Positions 23,114 to 31,507 of a DNA stretch of 64,000 nucleotides are shown here, piece by piece; position 1 is the stretch's first letter; each line of letters opens with the position of its first letter. The position numbers and the translations under genes were made by a program. The notes below the pieces were generated by a model. That model was not told the origin of the DNA, made no database searches, and worked only from the letters and a program-made list of their open reading frames with translations. The DNA lies in NCBI GenBank assembly GCA_022841245.1, contig JALHRW010000001.1, forward strand, positions 1 to 64,000, read 5' to 3'. This DNA comes from Planctomycetota bacterium. Its GTDB lineage: Bacteria; Planctomycetota; UBA11346.

Positions 23114-25429
23114 ATGATCCTTCCGGGACATCAGAAGGCCGACGCACGCGCCCCAGCCGGGCGGTCGGACGACGTACCCGTAACACGGTCGTCTGAATCG
23201 GCCGTGGAACCAGCAGCGCCCACTCCAGCGGAAATCGCTGCCTATCTGAGCGGTTCGCTGCCCAAAGAGCGTTTCACCGCGATCGATCAGTGGCTCGAGC
23301 GCATGCCCGAAGACGAGGTCACCCGTCTCCTGGAGGACGCCGAGTCACGCATGCCATCAGTACGGGTGGACATGCCGCAGGCGTCTCCACCCGATCCCGG
23401 CTTCATCGCTGATCCATCCCGCTCACGGCTGCACACCAGAGAGGTCATCGGCGAAGGCGGCATGGCCGTCGTGCAGCGGGCTGCCGACAAGTCGCTGGAG
23501 CGCGAAGTCGCCCTGAAGGTGCTCAAACCGCGCGGGGTCGATGAGAGCCTGGATCACTACTATCTGCGCGCCCACGCCTTCCGGCGCGAAGCGGCTCTGA
23601 CCGCATCCTTGGAGCATCCAGCGATCCCGCCGGTCTATGACATCGGACGTGCCGATGGGCGTCCGGCCTTCACCATGAAGCGCCTGAGCGGCTGTCCGCT
23701 TGATGAGCGCCTGCGTGGCGAACCGTCCCCAGCCATCGCCCTGGTCGAGGTCTTCCTGCGTGCCGTCGAGGCCATCGCCTTCGCGCATAGCCGCGGGATC
23801 GTGCATCGGGATCTCACGCCGGCCAATGTCCTGGTGGCCGATTTCGGCGCGGTCTATGTGCTCGATTGGGGAGTCGCCGCCCGGATCGGCGAGGGCGATG
23901 GCGTCCGGGTCGGTACGCCGGCCTGGATGGCCCCGGAGCAGGCCATGGGCGCACCGGCCGATCCACGGATGGATGTCTTCGCCATCGGCGCCTTGCTGCA
24001 TCTGGTGCTGACGGGGCAGGGACCGCGTCCCGATCCCGGCCGGCCGGGCCTGCTCGACCTCGACCGACTGCATGACCGGAACATCCCCCGTGGGTTGGCG
24101 GCAGTTGTCCGGCGTTGCCTGGCCGAGCCGGCTCAGCGCTACCCTGATGGGGGAGCCGTCGTGGCGGAACTGCGGCGCTGGCTCGATGAGGGCATCACCG
24201 TCGCTCAGGAGGCAGGGCGGTTCGAACGGGCATGGCTCAGGGTGCGGCGTTCCAAGCAGATGCGCATGGCTGTCGGATCCGCCATGCTCCTCATCGCCGT
24301 GGTCAGCGGAGCCTGGCTGCTCCACACCCACGATGCCGAGCAGGCTGCCATCCAGCGGGTGGAGCGCATTGCCGCCGCCGTGGACCTGAACCGTCCTGAC
24401 GCCATACGGGTCGCGCAGACCGAGGTGGAGTCGCTGGTGGTGTCGCACCCCCGTCTGGAGCAGGCACGCGCACTCGCCGAGCGTCTGCGCGCCGCCCGCG
24501 ATGTGCTGGCGCAGCAGACACGGCTGGTCGAGCAGCGCATGCGCTTCCGCCAGTTGCTCGATCATGTCCGGCGCACGGGCCCGTGGCCTGGCGAATCGCA
24601 GGAATGGCGGACCGCCCTGACTGCGGTCGGCATCGATCTGGTCGGCACCTCAGCGCTCCCGTCGTGGCATGACCATCCCCTGGCGCACGACATCGCCGAA
24701 TCGCTGGTCTGGGCGTGGCGCGCCGCGGCGGAACGGGACCAGTCCAGCGAGGCCCAACGGGCAGCGCAGGCTCTCGCTACCAGCGGGCCGACACCGGGTT
24801 GGCGGGCGCTGGGACGAATCTGCGCTGTCAGTCGCTTCCAGGCCCATGACCCGGCGGTCCCGATCGGTCCTGATGCCGATGCGGCCCTGGCCGAGCCCGA
24901 CAGCGCTGGCGCCGTCATGGCCGCATTCGCTCCCAATGCAGCCATCAATACGCGGGCTTGGGAGGTGCTGCAGGATCGGCCCGGTGACTTCTGGCCCTTG
25001 ATCGCTGCAGGGCGGGCGGCTTTGGCCCAGCAGGACCTGCATAGTGCGCAGCACCTGGGTTTGGTCGCCAGCGGAGCCGAGCCCGACAGCATGTATCCGC
25101 CGTTGATCCTCGCATACGAGGCCTTGGCCCGTGGCGATGCGGCAGACCTGTCCCGGGCGGTCGGACGCGGACTGCGCATCAATCCCGATCACACCGAGTT
25201 CCAGGCCCTGCAGGCCGTCACCCTGGCGCGCGGTGGTCATCGCGACGATGCGCAAACGGTCATCGATCGGATCGGTCCGGCGCATCTCCAGTACCATCTC
25301 CAGCATCGCGTCGGTCATCCCATGGAGCGGACGGTCGATGCCCTGGTGCAGGCGGGCCTGCACATCCCTGCGGTCGCTCCCGACCTGGGTCCCGTCGTAC
25401 CGGATGGGCAACGGCATCGGCATCACTGA
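23114..25429 (+). CDS. Transmembrane Ser/Thr protein kinase behind cusA
   Basis: About 771 residues from the ATG at 23114, 7 bases after cusA; an in-frame ATG at 23084 inside cusA is less likely. An N-terminal region (~25-85) with LSGSLPKERFTAIDQWLERMPEDE resembles the short acidic modules that precede such kinases. The kinase domain (~105-370) has the glycine loop IGEGGMAVV, Lys135, HRDLTPANV (catalytic Asp233), DWG (Asp251) in place of DFG, and APEQ. A membrane segment lies at ~386-406, followed by a ~365-residue helical, TPR-like outer region. It overlaps the convergent sigma-factor gene by 7 bases. Position suggests it reports on metal or pump state. Confidence 0.88.
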   Translation: MILPGHQKADARAPAGRSDDVPVTRSSESAVEPAAPTPAEIAAYLSGSLPKERFTAIDQWLERMPEDEVTRLLEDAESRMPSVRVDMPQASPPDPGFIADPSRSRLHTREVIGEGGMAVVQRAADKSLEREVALKVLKPRGVDESLDHYYLRAHAFRREAALTASLEHPAIPPVYDIGRADGRPAFTMKRLSGCPLDERLRGEPSPAIALVEVFLRAVEAIAFAHSRGIVHRDLTPANVLVADFGAVYVLDWGVAARIGEGDGVRVGTPAWMAPEQAMGAPADPRMDVFAIGALLHLVLTGQGPRPDPGRPGLLDLDRLHDRNIPRGLAAVVRRCLAEPAQRYPDGGAVVAELRRWLDEGITVAQEAGRFERAWLRVRRSKQMRMAVGSAMLLIAVVSGAWLLHTHDAEQAAIQRVERIAAAVDLNRPDAIRVAQTEVESLVVSHPRLEQARALAERLRAARDVLAQQTRLVEQRMRFRQLLDHVRRTGPWPGESQEWRTALTAVGIDLVGTSALPSWHDHPLAHDIAESLVWAWRAAAERDQSSEAQRAAQALATSGPTPGWRALGRICAVSRFQAHDPAVPIGPDADAALAEPDSAGAVMAAFAPNAAINTRAWEVLQDRPGDFWPLIAAGRAALAQQDLHSAQHLGLVASGAEPDSMYPPLILAYEALARGDAADLSRAVGRGLRINPDHTEFQALQAVTLARGGHRDDAQTVIDRIGPAHLQYHLQHRVGHPMERTVDALVQAGLHIPAVAPDLGPVVPDGQRHRHH

Positions 25430-26007
25430 GCGCGCGCTGGTCCTGCCCCTTGGGATGCCGTTGGTGGTGGTGTGCTGTCCGGCGATGGGGCTGGACAATC
25501 GCAGTCCCGGCAACCGTGGGTCGCGCAGGCCTGGCAGGCCTGCTGCAGCAGGTCGCGTAGGCCGGCTCGGGCCCGCGAACGCCGCGCATGGATGGTGTTG
25601 ACCGCCACGCCATCCGCCTGGGCCAGCGCATCCGGGTCGCCACCTTCGAGATCGATGGTACGGATCGCATCGGCCTGATCCGATGGCAGGCGGTCGACCA
25701 ACGGCAGGAAGCACTGGCAGACCTCGTGCTGCTCCGCCGCCGTCGCAGCGGGCTCGATCTCCAGCGGCTGCATGTGCCGTACGCCGGTCCGATCGAGGAT
25801 CGCATGGCGGACGATGCGGTAGAACCAGGCGTCGATGCGCTCGGTATCCTGGAGCTGGTCGAGGTGACCGGTCGCCCGCAGGAGTGCATCCTGGAGGATG
25901 TCGTCGACCGCATGCGGATCCGGCACCCGGCGCCGGATGAAGGCGCGGAAGCGGTCCAGATCAGCCAGCAGACCCGCCTGGGCCTCGCGCTGCGCCGGTG
26001 TCGTCAT
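25423..26007 (-). CDS. ECF sigma factor with Cys-rich tail, CorE-like
   Basis: 194 residues: region 2 (~12-78; DDILQDALLRATGHLDQL, AWFYRIVRHAILD) and region 4 (~100-155; VNTIHARRSRARAGL). The linker has a CxC motif (Cys97, Cys99) and the tail a cysteine cluster (Cys158, 161, 166, 169, 171). That combination is the hallmark of CorE-type (ECF44) sigma factors, in which the cysteines sense copper or cadmium directly without an anti-sigma factor. No anti-sigma gene is adjacent. It is translationally coupled (ATGA) to the HMA-domain gene upstream. The likely regulon is the copper genes here. Confidence 0.85.
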   Translation of the reverse strand: MTTPAQREAQAGLLADLDRFRAFIRRRVPDPHAVDDILQDALLRATGHLDQLQDTERIDAWFYRIVRHAILDRTGVRHMQPLEIEPAATAAEQHEVCQCFLPLVDRLPSDQADAIRTIDLEGGDPDALAQADGVAVNTIHARRSRARAGLRDLLQQACQACATHGCRDCDCPAPSPDSTPPPTASQGAGPARAQ

Positions 26008-26225
26008 GGCGTCGGCCCCAGCAGGTGGGCGTCATAGCCGGCTTCCTCGACCGCGAGGACGAAGTCTGCCGGCATGATGTCGTCCTGGTGCGTGATGCGA
26101 GCCGTGCCAGCGGCAAGATCGATCTGCACCTGGGTGACGCCGGTCACGGCGCGCAGGGCGGCATCGACGTGGTGGCGGCAACTACCGCAGGTCATGCCGG
26201 TGATGGACAGGGTGGTGGTGTGCAT
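26004..26225 (-). CDS. HMA-domain copper chaperone (CopZ-like)
   Basis: 73 residues forming one heavy-metal-associated domain with the GMTCGSCRHHV site (CxxC), VTQVQIDLAAGTARITH and EEAGYDAHLL. It is cytosolic with no signal peptide. It would bind Cu(I) and pass it to the CopA ATPase encoded 1.5 kb away. It is the first gene of a two-gene unit with the CorE-like sigma factor (4-base overlap), so chaperone and sensor are made together. Confidence 0.9.
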   Translation of the reverse strand: MHTTTLSITGMTCGSCRHHVDAALRAVTGVTQVQIDLAAGTARITHQDDIMPADFVLAVEEAGYDAHLLGPTP

Positions 26226-26297
26226 GGGTGCTCCGGGCCGGTGTGGGTGTGGCCTACCTATGCAGACGGGCCTCGCGGCCGATCATGACAGCCTGAT

Positions 26298-26323
26298 CAG
26301 GTTGGGGAGCGGGAACCCACCTG
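26298..26323 (-). other. Hairpin in the leader of the HMA/sigma unit
   Basis: CAGGTTGGG (26298-26306) faces CCCACCTG (26316-26323) with one bulged T and a 9-base loop. It lies between the stop of the beta-propeller gene (26397) and the start of the HMA gene (26225), both on the minus strand. It is either a terminator of the former or a leader structure of the latter. Confidence 0.3.
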
Positions 26324-26396
26324 AGCTGCTGCGTCCCATCCCGGCAACCAGGTCAGAAACGGGCCCGGATCGGCTCCGGGTCATCGTCTGCCATGC

Positions 26397-27524
26397 CTAC
26401 CTGATGATGACGAAGCCGCCGCCTGGCCGGGGGGCGATGGCGGCGAAGGACCAAACCGGCATGCGGCCACCCTCCGCGATCCGCCCGATGGGCGCCCCGT
26501 CCGCCCCCCATACCTGCCAGCGCAGCGTACCGGCCCGGTTCCATCCGGAGCCTTCCAGCCATGCGAGGCAGACCTGGCCGAGGGTATCGACGGCGATGAC
26601 CGGATGCTTGCGGTTCCTCCCCGTATCGGGGGCGTCGACGCGCTTGCCCGGGTCGCCGCCGGCCATTTCGCACCACGACACCTGTCCTTCGGTCTCCCAT
26701 GCCACCCAGATCCGCTTGCCGACGCGCACGGCCGTGCAGGTCGACATCGGGCAGGTCGGCGTCTTCCATGGGCTCAGCCGCTGCCCTGCGACGGGCTCCA
26801 TCCCGCCGCCGACCAGGGCTATGAACTGGTCGCGTGCGACGTTGTCGGTGGCGACCCGGATCAGGGCGAACAGCTTTCCATCGCCATCGTCGACCGCGCC
26901 CATCTCGCAGCAGGCGCACACCCCAGCCTTCCAGGACAGCAGCTTCCGTTCCGGTCCGAAGCTGGTTCCGTCGTCGTCCGAACGCCGGGCCAGGGCCACC
27001 CGTTGGGCGTCCTCGGTGGCCCCGGCCATCGCGTGCCAGAGCAGCCAGACCGTGCCGTTGGCGTCGGCCGCGATCGCTCCACCGCCATCAAGCCCGGTGC
27101 CGAGTTGGACGACATTGATCGGAGCGCTGAAACGGCCGTCGACCAGGCGGCTGTACAGCACGGGGGTGCTGTCGTCAGGAGCGCGCGGCTGCGCCTTGGC
27201 CGATCCTGGCCACAGCACATGTGGCCGCTCCTTGGCGCCGAGGGCGATCTGCACGCCACGGACCATGCCGAGTGCAACCGCAGAACCGGGTCCAGCGTCG
27301 ACTCGCAGGGGTGAGTTCCAGGCATCAGCGGCAGGCTTGCGGGATGCATACCACACCTCGCTGGCGGCCGAATCGCCTTTCAGCCACGCCGCGTGCACCG
27401 TGCCATCGGAGGCCACGGCAACACGCGGTTGCACTCCACCTGGTGGGAGAGACCAGGTTACGACCGTCTCGGCTGCGCCGGCGACGAAGCAGCACAGGCA
27501 GAGAAGCATCGGTTTCAGCGGCAT
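26397..27524 (-). CDS. Secreted sialidase-like beta-propeller protein
   Basis: About 375 residues from the ATG at 27524, which has GGAG just upstream. The signal peptide (MPLKPMLLCLCCFVAGA) is followed by repeated BNR/propeller blades such as QPRVAVASDGTVHAAWL, GGGAIAADANGTVWLLWHA and HPVIAVDTLGQVCLAWLEG. Cysteine motifs CACCEMG (mid-protein) and CPMSTC stand out and could bind metal or form disulfides. The catalytic Arg triad of sialidases is not evident. It lies between the HMA/sigma unit and copA, which run in opposite directions, so a role linked to copper in the periplasm is possible but unproven. Confidence 0.72.
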   Translation of the reverse strand: MPLKPMLLCLCCFVAGAAETVVTWSLPPGGVQPRVAVASDGTVHAAWLKGDSAASEVWYASRKPAADAWNSPLRVDAGPGSAVALGMVRGVQIALGAKERPHVLWPGSAKAQPRAPDDSTPVLYSRLVDGRFSAPINVVQLGTGLDGGGAIAADANGTVWLLWHAMAGATEDAQRVALARRSDDDGTSFGPERKLLSWKAGVCACCEMGAVDDGDGKLFALIRVATDNVARDQFIALVGGGMEPVAGQRLSPWKTPTCPMSTCTAVRVGKRIWVAWETEGQVSWCEMAGGDPGKRVDAPDTGRNRKHPVIAVDTLGQVCLAWLEGSGWNRAGTLRWQVWGADGAPIGRIAEGGRMPVWSFAAIAPRPGGGFVIIR

Positions 27525-27716
27525 GGGTACTCCATCCTCCATATGTCCGGGCCGACTGGCAGGATCCCATCAATCATGCCATCGGCCATGCCGCTGTATA
27601 GCCATGTTGAGGCATACCTGAGGCACGATCCGGCCGCCCCGGTCGCCGAAACGTCCTGGGTGGCAGAAACTCCGTCATCATCAGGCGTCGGGCCCGTCAG
27701 CAGGATCGAGGAACCT

Positions 27717-29966
27717 ATGACCCCGTCGACCACCGAGACCACCGTGTCCATCACCGGCATGACCTGTGCCGCCTGCGTCCGCCGGGTCACTACGGCACTG
27801 CAGGGCGTTCCCGGCATCCAGACGGCGGCCGTGGATCTGATCACCCGGCAGGCCCGGGTGACGACCGCGGCTTCGGCGCACGACGCCGTCGCGCTGGCTG
27901 TGGGCCGGATCCGGGATCTGGGCTATGGCGCCGAAGCGGTCACGGCCCGTGATGCCGGCGCCGTCCACGAACGTGCGGCGCAGACCGAATCGCGGGATCT
28001 GGCACGGGCGGCGATCCAGGCTGCCATCCTGACGGCGCCGGTGGTGATCCTGGCCATGAGTCATGGTCTCCTGCCAGGGACGGGCAGCTGGTGGGACGCC
28101 CCCGTGCAGATCCTGCTGACCACGGCGGTCATGTTCGGACCGGGCAGGAGCATCCTGCTGGCTGCCTGGCGGGGCGCCCGCCATCGCAGCATGGACATGA
28201 ACACGCTCGTGACTTTGGGCGTCCTGGCCGCCTGGGGCAGTTCCGTCGTCAGCTGGGCACAGTTCGTCCTGGTCGGAGGCCACCACCTCGAGCTCTACGC
28301 CGAAGCCGCCGCGGTCATCCTCACCGCGGTCCTCACCGGGCGTTGGTTGGAGGTCGGCGCCCGGCGCCGGCTGGCCGATGCCGTGGCCGGATTGGCGGCC
28401 TTGCAGCCCGACCACGCCGAACGCTTGGTTGACGGTGTTCCCGAGACGGTGCCCGCGGCCGAACTGGCAACAGGTGATGTGCTGCGGGTGCGCCCTGGGG
28501 ATCGCTTCCCGACCGACGGCGTCATCATCACCGGGCGCACGCTGATCGATGCCGCCCTGGTCACGGGCGAGAGCCTGCCGGCCGAGGCGCAGCCGGGCGA
28601 CACGGTGCAGGCGGGCACCTTGAACCGTACCGGCATGGTCACCGTGCGCGCCACGGCCGTCGGTGCGGAGGCGACGATCGGCCGGATCGTGGCGGCGGTG
28701 GCGTCGGCGCAGACCGGGCGGGCTCCGATCGCGCGGATGGCGGATCGCATCAGCGCCATCTTCGTCCCCATCGTCCTCGGCATCGCGGTGTTGACGGTCC
28801 TGGGCTGGGTGCTTGCCGTGCCCGGCATGGAGGGGTTCCGTGTCGGCATCAGCCACGCCGTCGCCGTCCTGGTCATCGCCTGCCCCTGCGCGCTCGGCCT
28901 GGCGACTCCGGCCGCCATCAGCGTCGGGATCGCCCGGGCGGCCCAGCTCGGCATCCTCATGCGGGGCGGGGCGGCGATCGAGACGGCCAGCCGCATCACG
29001 ACCGTGCTGCTCGACAAGACCGGGACGCTGACCACGGGTGAACCGCGCCTCGTGGACATCGTACCCCAGCCAGGCGTGAGCGAGGAGCGGTTGCTCCACG
29101 CCGCCGCCCTGGTCGAGGTCGGCAGTGAGCATCCGCTGGGTCGGGCCGTGGTACGCGCCGCGCAGGACCGGGGCCTAGATCTGCGCGCTGCGCCGACGTC
29201 CACCGTCGTGCCTGGCCACGGTCTGAGCGCCCAGGTGGACGGCAGAACGGTCGCCATCGGCACGACCGCCTGGCTGCAGGGCCTGGGCGTAGCGGTCGAC
29301 GCCGTGGCGTCTGATGCCGAGCGCCTCGGTCAGGCAGGTCGGACCCCGCTCATCGTCGCCATCGACGGTGTCGCTGCCGGTATCCTGGGCGTCCTGGATA
29401 CACCGACGCCTGCTGCCCGGCAGGCGGTATCAGATCTGCTGACCCTGGGAATCAATGTGGCCATGGTCACCGGCGACCGTGCTGCCGTTGCCGAGGCCGT
29501 GGCCCGGGATCTGGGCATCACCACCGTGCACGCCCAGACGACCCCCGAGCGCAAGGCTGCGCTGGTGACCGAGGCGCAAGCGCGTGGTCGCGTCGTCGCC
29601 ATGGTCGGTGATGGCCTCAACGATGCACCGGCTGTCGCCGGAGCGGACCTGGGCATCGCCATGGGCAGCGGCACCCAGGTGGCGCAGGCCGCAGCGGATG
29701 TGGTGCTGGCGCACGGCGGCATCGCCGCGCTGCCGACCGCGCTGCACATCGCCCGCGCCACGACCCGTGCCATCCGGCAGAACCTGGTGTGGGCGTTCGC
29801 CTTCAACCTCCTGGGTATTCCGATCGCCGCCGGCGTCCTCGTCCCCGTCACCGGCTGGTCCTTGAGCCCGATGATCGCGAGCGCGGCGATGGCCCTCTCC
29901 AGCACCATGGTATTGCTCAATGCCGGACGTCTGCGCTTCGCGCTTCGACGCAGGACGATGGGCTGA
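27717..29966 (+). CDS. copA: Cu(I)-exporting P1B-type ATPase
   Basis: 749 residues from ATG 27717, with GAGGA upstream. One N-terminal HMA domain carries GMTCAAC (Cys17, Cys20). Membrane helices follow, with actuator motif TGES, the transport motif CPC (389-391, in ACPCALGLATP), phosphorylation site DKTGT (Asp433), the HP motif (SEHPLG) and GDGLNDAP. The last helices carry NLLGIPIAAG and MALSSTMVLLNAGRLR, matching the copper-type signature. It exports cytosolic Cu(I) to the periplasm, where the Cus system can remove it. The nearby HMA protein is its likely donor. Confidence 0.93.
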   Translation: MTPSTTETTVSITGMTCAACVRRVTTALQGVPGIQTAAVDLITRQARVTTAASAHDAVALAVGRIRDLGYGAEAVTARDAGAVHERAAQTESRDLARAAIQAAILTAPVVILAMSHGLLPGTGSWWDAPVQILLTTAVMFGPGRSILLAAWRGARHRSMDMNTLVTLGVLAAWGSSVVSWAQFVLVGGHHLELYAEAAAVILTAVLTGRWLEVGARRRLADAVAGLAALQPDHAERLVDGVPETVPAAELATGDVLRVRPGDRFPTDGVIITGRTLIDAALVTGESLPAEAQPGDTVQAGTLNRTGMVTVRATAVGAEATIGRIVAAVASAQTGRAPIARMADRISAIFVPIVLGIAVLTVLGWVLAVPGMEGFRVGISHAVAVLVIACPCALGLATPAAISVGIARAAQLGILMRGGAAIETASRITTVLLDKTGTLTTGEPRLVDIVPQPGVSEERLLHAAALVEVGSEHPLGRAVVRAAQDRGLDLRAAPTSTVVPGHGLSAQVDGRTVAIGTTAWLQGLGVAVDAVASDAERLGQAGRTPLIVAIDGVAAGILGVLDTPTPAARQAVSDLLTLGINVAMVTGDRAAVAEAVARDLGITTVHAQTTPERKAALVTEAQARGRVVAMVGDGLNDAPAVAGADLGIAMGSGTQVAQAAADVVLAHGGIAALPTALHIARATTRAIRQNLVWAFAFNLLGIPIAAGVLVPVTGWSLSPMIASAAMALSSTMVLLNAGRLRFALRRRTMG

Positions 29967-29979
29967 GCCTCGAGCCCCG

Positions 29980-30687
29980 CTAGCCGTGGGCGATGGCGGC
30001 AAGCAGCACCTCGCAGGCGGCAGCCGGATCCTCGCCGTCTCCGAGTTCACCGACCAGGCGCAGGCGCTCGGCAATGGCCTCCTGGAGGGCGGTGCGGGCA
30101 TGCGCACACCGCCGATGGCAGGTGGCCACGGGCATGCCGATGTCGGCGGCGATATCGCGGAGGGCGTGACCATCGACCAGATTGCGCACCAGGATCTGCA
30201 ACGCATCCGGGGGCAGGCGTCCACCGCTGACCAGGGCACGTACATCATCGAGCGCACCCTGCATCACGCCCACCGCCCAGGCCCGGTCCATGGCCGCCTG
30301 CTCGGGTGCCGGGACGGTGGCGCTCAGCAACTCGACGCGAGCGACGCCCTCTCCGTCGGGGTCGTGCGCTTCGGGTGCGGCGTGGTCCCGGCGTCGGTGG
30401 TGCCGGAGCGCGTTGAGCGCACCCAACCACGCCAGGTTCATGAGATAGTAGCGGAACCTGCTCCCCTGACCGGGCTGCGCCTTGGCCAGGACATCGGGCT
30501 TGGAGAGGAGGTCGACCAGCACCTCCTGCACGATGTCGTCGACCCGCTCGACCCGCTCGCCGACCAGGCGCGTGTGGAGATACGCGCCAATCGCATCAGC
30601 GTACATGCCGATCAGCGTGCCGACCTGATGCGGCTGCCCGGGCAGCGTGGCAATGAGGCTCCAGCGGGTATTGGGGAAGGCGTACAT
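29980..30687 (-). CDS. ECF sigma factor, planctomycete type
   Basis: 235 residues from the ATG at 30687. It opens with MYAFPNTRWSLIATL, the signature start of ECF sigma factors common in Planctomycetes and relatives. Region 2 is at ~20-90 (VDDIVQEVLVDLL, RFRYYLMNLAWLGALNALRH) and region 4 at ~150-205 (ALRDIAADIGMPVATCHRRCAHARTALQEAI). No anti-sigma gene lies beside it. Such sigma factors are often controlled by Ser/Thr kinases; the kinase behind cusA is a candidate partner. It converges on copA with a 13-base gap. Confidence 0.85.
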   Translation of the reverse strand: MYAFPNTRWSLIATLPGQPHQVGTLIGMYADAIGAYLHTRLVGERVERVDDIVQEVLVDLLSKPDVLAKAQPGQGSRFRYYLMNLAWLGALNALRHHRRRDHAAPEAHDPDGEGVARVELLSATVPAPEQAAMDRAWAVGVMQGALDDVRALVSGGRLPPDALQILVRNLVDGHALRDIAADIGMPVATCHRRCAHARTALQEAIAERLRLVGELGDGEDPAAACEVLLAAIAHG

Positions 30688-30836
30688 GGAAGCAGTGTGT
30701 CCGCGTGTTTTCCGGTGCCAGCCCCCCGGCAGCATGACCAGGGTCCGTCTGCTGCCGTAATCCAAGGCGGTGGTGCGCCTTCAGGATGTCGTGCGGTTGC
30801 CGCCCGCCTGCATCGGCCTCTGCGGCGGCTGGTGCG

Positions 30837-31136
30837 TCAGCCTCCGGTATGCTCAGGAATGATGACGTGCGACGACTTCACGTCCTTCATGTATTTGCTC
30901 GGCATGTCCTCGAACTTCACCTGGCACTTCGGACAGCAGAACTTGACCTCGTAGCCCTCCCGGACAACGGTGGTGACCGGGCCCATACTGCCCAGCTTTT
31001 CGCCGCCAACGACGCACGTATCGAGGATGTAGGGTTTGGGAGCGCTGCTGCTGTGACGGTTGTTATCCTGGCAACCGGCGAGGGCGAGACCGCCCGTGGC
31101 TGCGAGGATCAGGATGCATGTGGGCAGATGTTTCAT
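30837..31136 (-). CDS. TRASH/YHS-like lipoprotein (FCCxxC), paralogue of the 15574 gene
   Basis: 99 residues from the ATG at 31136. The lipoprotein signal peptide has lipobox LALAGC. The mature part has KPYILDTCVVGGEKLGSMGPVT and VKFCCPKCQVKFEDMPSKYM. The layout matches the protein at 15574-15891 (KPYPFDTC..., VKFCCKGC...), so the two are paralogues at opposite ends of the metal island. A GGGGGG box at 31205-31210, like the one before rcnR, lies about 70 bases upstream and suggests control by RcnR. Confidence 0.82.
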   Translation of the reverse strand: MKHLPTCILILAATGGLALAGCQDNNRHSSSAPKPYILDTCVVGGEKLGSMGPVTTVVREGYEVKFCCPKCQVKFEDMPSKYMKDVKSSHVIIPEHTGG

Positions 31137-31507
31137 GGTGTGTTCCAGATAGGAGTCTGAGGTCGGACCATGCGGAACATGCAGGCCGAACCTTTTCACG
31201 CCATGGGGGGTACACCCTAATAGACAGTTTTCTCCCGGTGACGCCCGACGAGCCTTTCTTGCACGCACCCTCGTTGAGGCGCCTTCCCTGGCGATCAATA
31301 TCCAGGTCTATCGCTACCTTGCTACGGAAGCAGGCTCGATCGGCCCGGCACGCGGAAGCCATGGGACAGAACGTCATCAGCATGGAGTTTGTCTCATGCT
31401 GATCCGCTCAACTCGGGGTGGGACAACAGCGGCGCTCGCAACGTATTCTGAATGAAGAGCAGCATCCGCTCCCCATCCCCACAAACCGCTCAATCCCGGA
31501 GTCAGCC
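31137..31507. other. 371-base intergenic region between divergent genes
   Basis: It separates the minus-strand TRASH lipoprotein gene from the plus-strand YIGPKGGD gene. It holds the G6 operator-like box near 31201-31217. A GGAG ribosome site stands just before 31508. Nothing else is recognisable. Confidence 0.5.
31201..31217. promoter_or_regulatory. Second RcnR/CsoR-type G6 box
   Basis: CCATGGGGGGTACACCC. It shares the 12-mer CCATGGGGGGTA with the palindrome before rcnR (32164-32184), but its left arm is degenerate. It is placed about 65 bases upstream of the TRASH lipoprotein gene on the minus strand. Confidence 0.5.

Noticed and set aside
26230..26396. Possible TPP riboswitch or SRP RNA (CAACCTGATCAGG on the minus strand, GGGAACCCACC on the plus strand)
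   Set aside because: Only one short block resembles either RNA; the conserved CTGAGA and other helices are absent.
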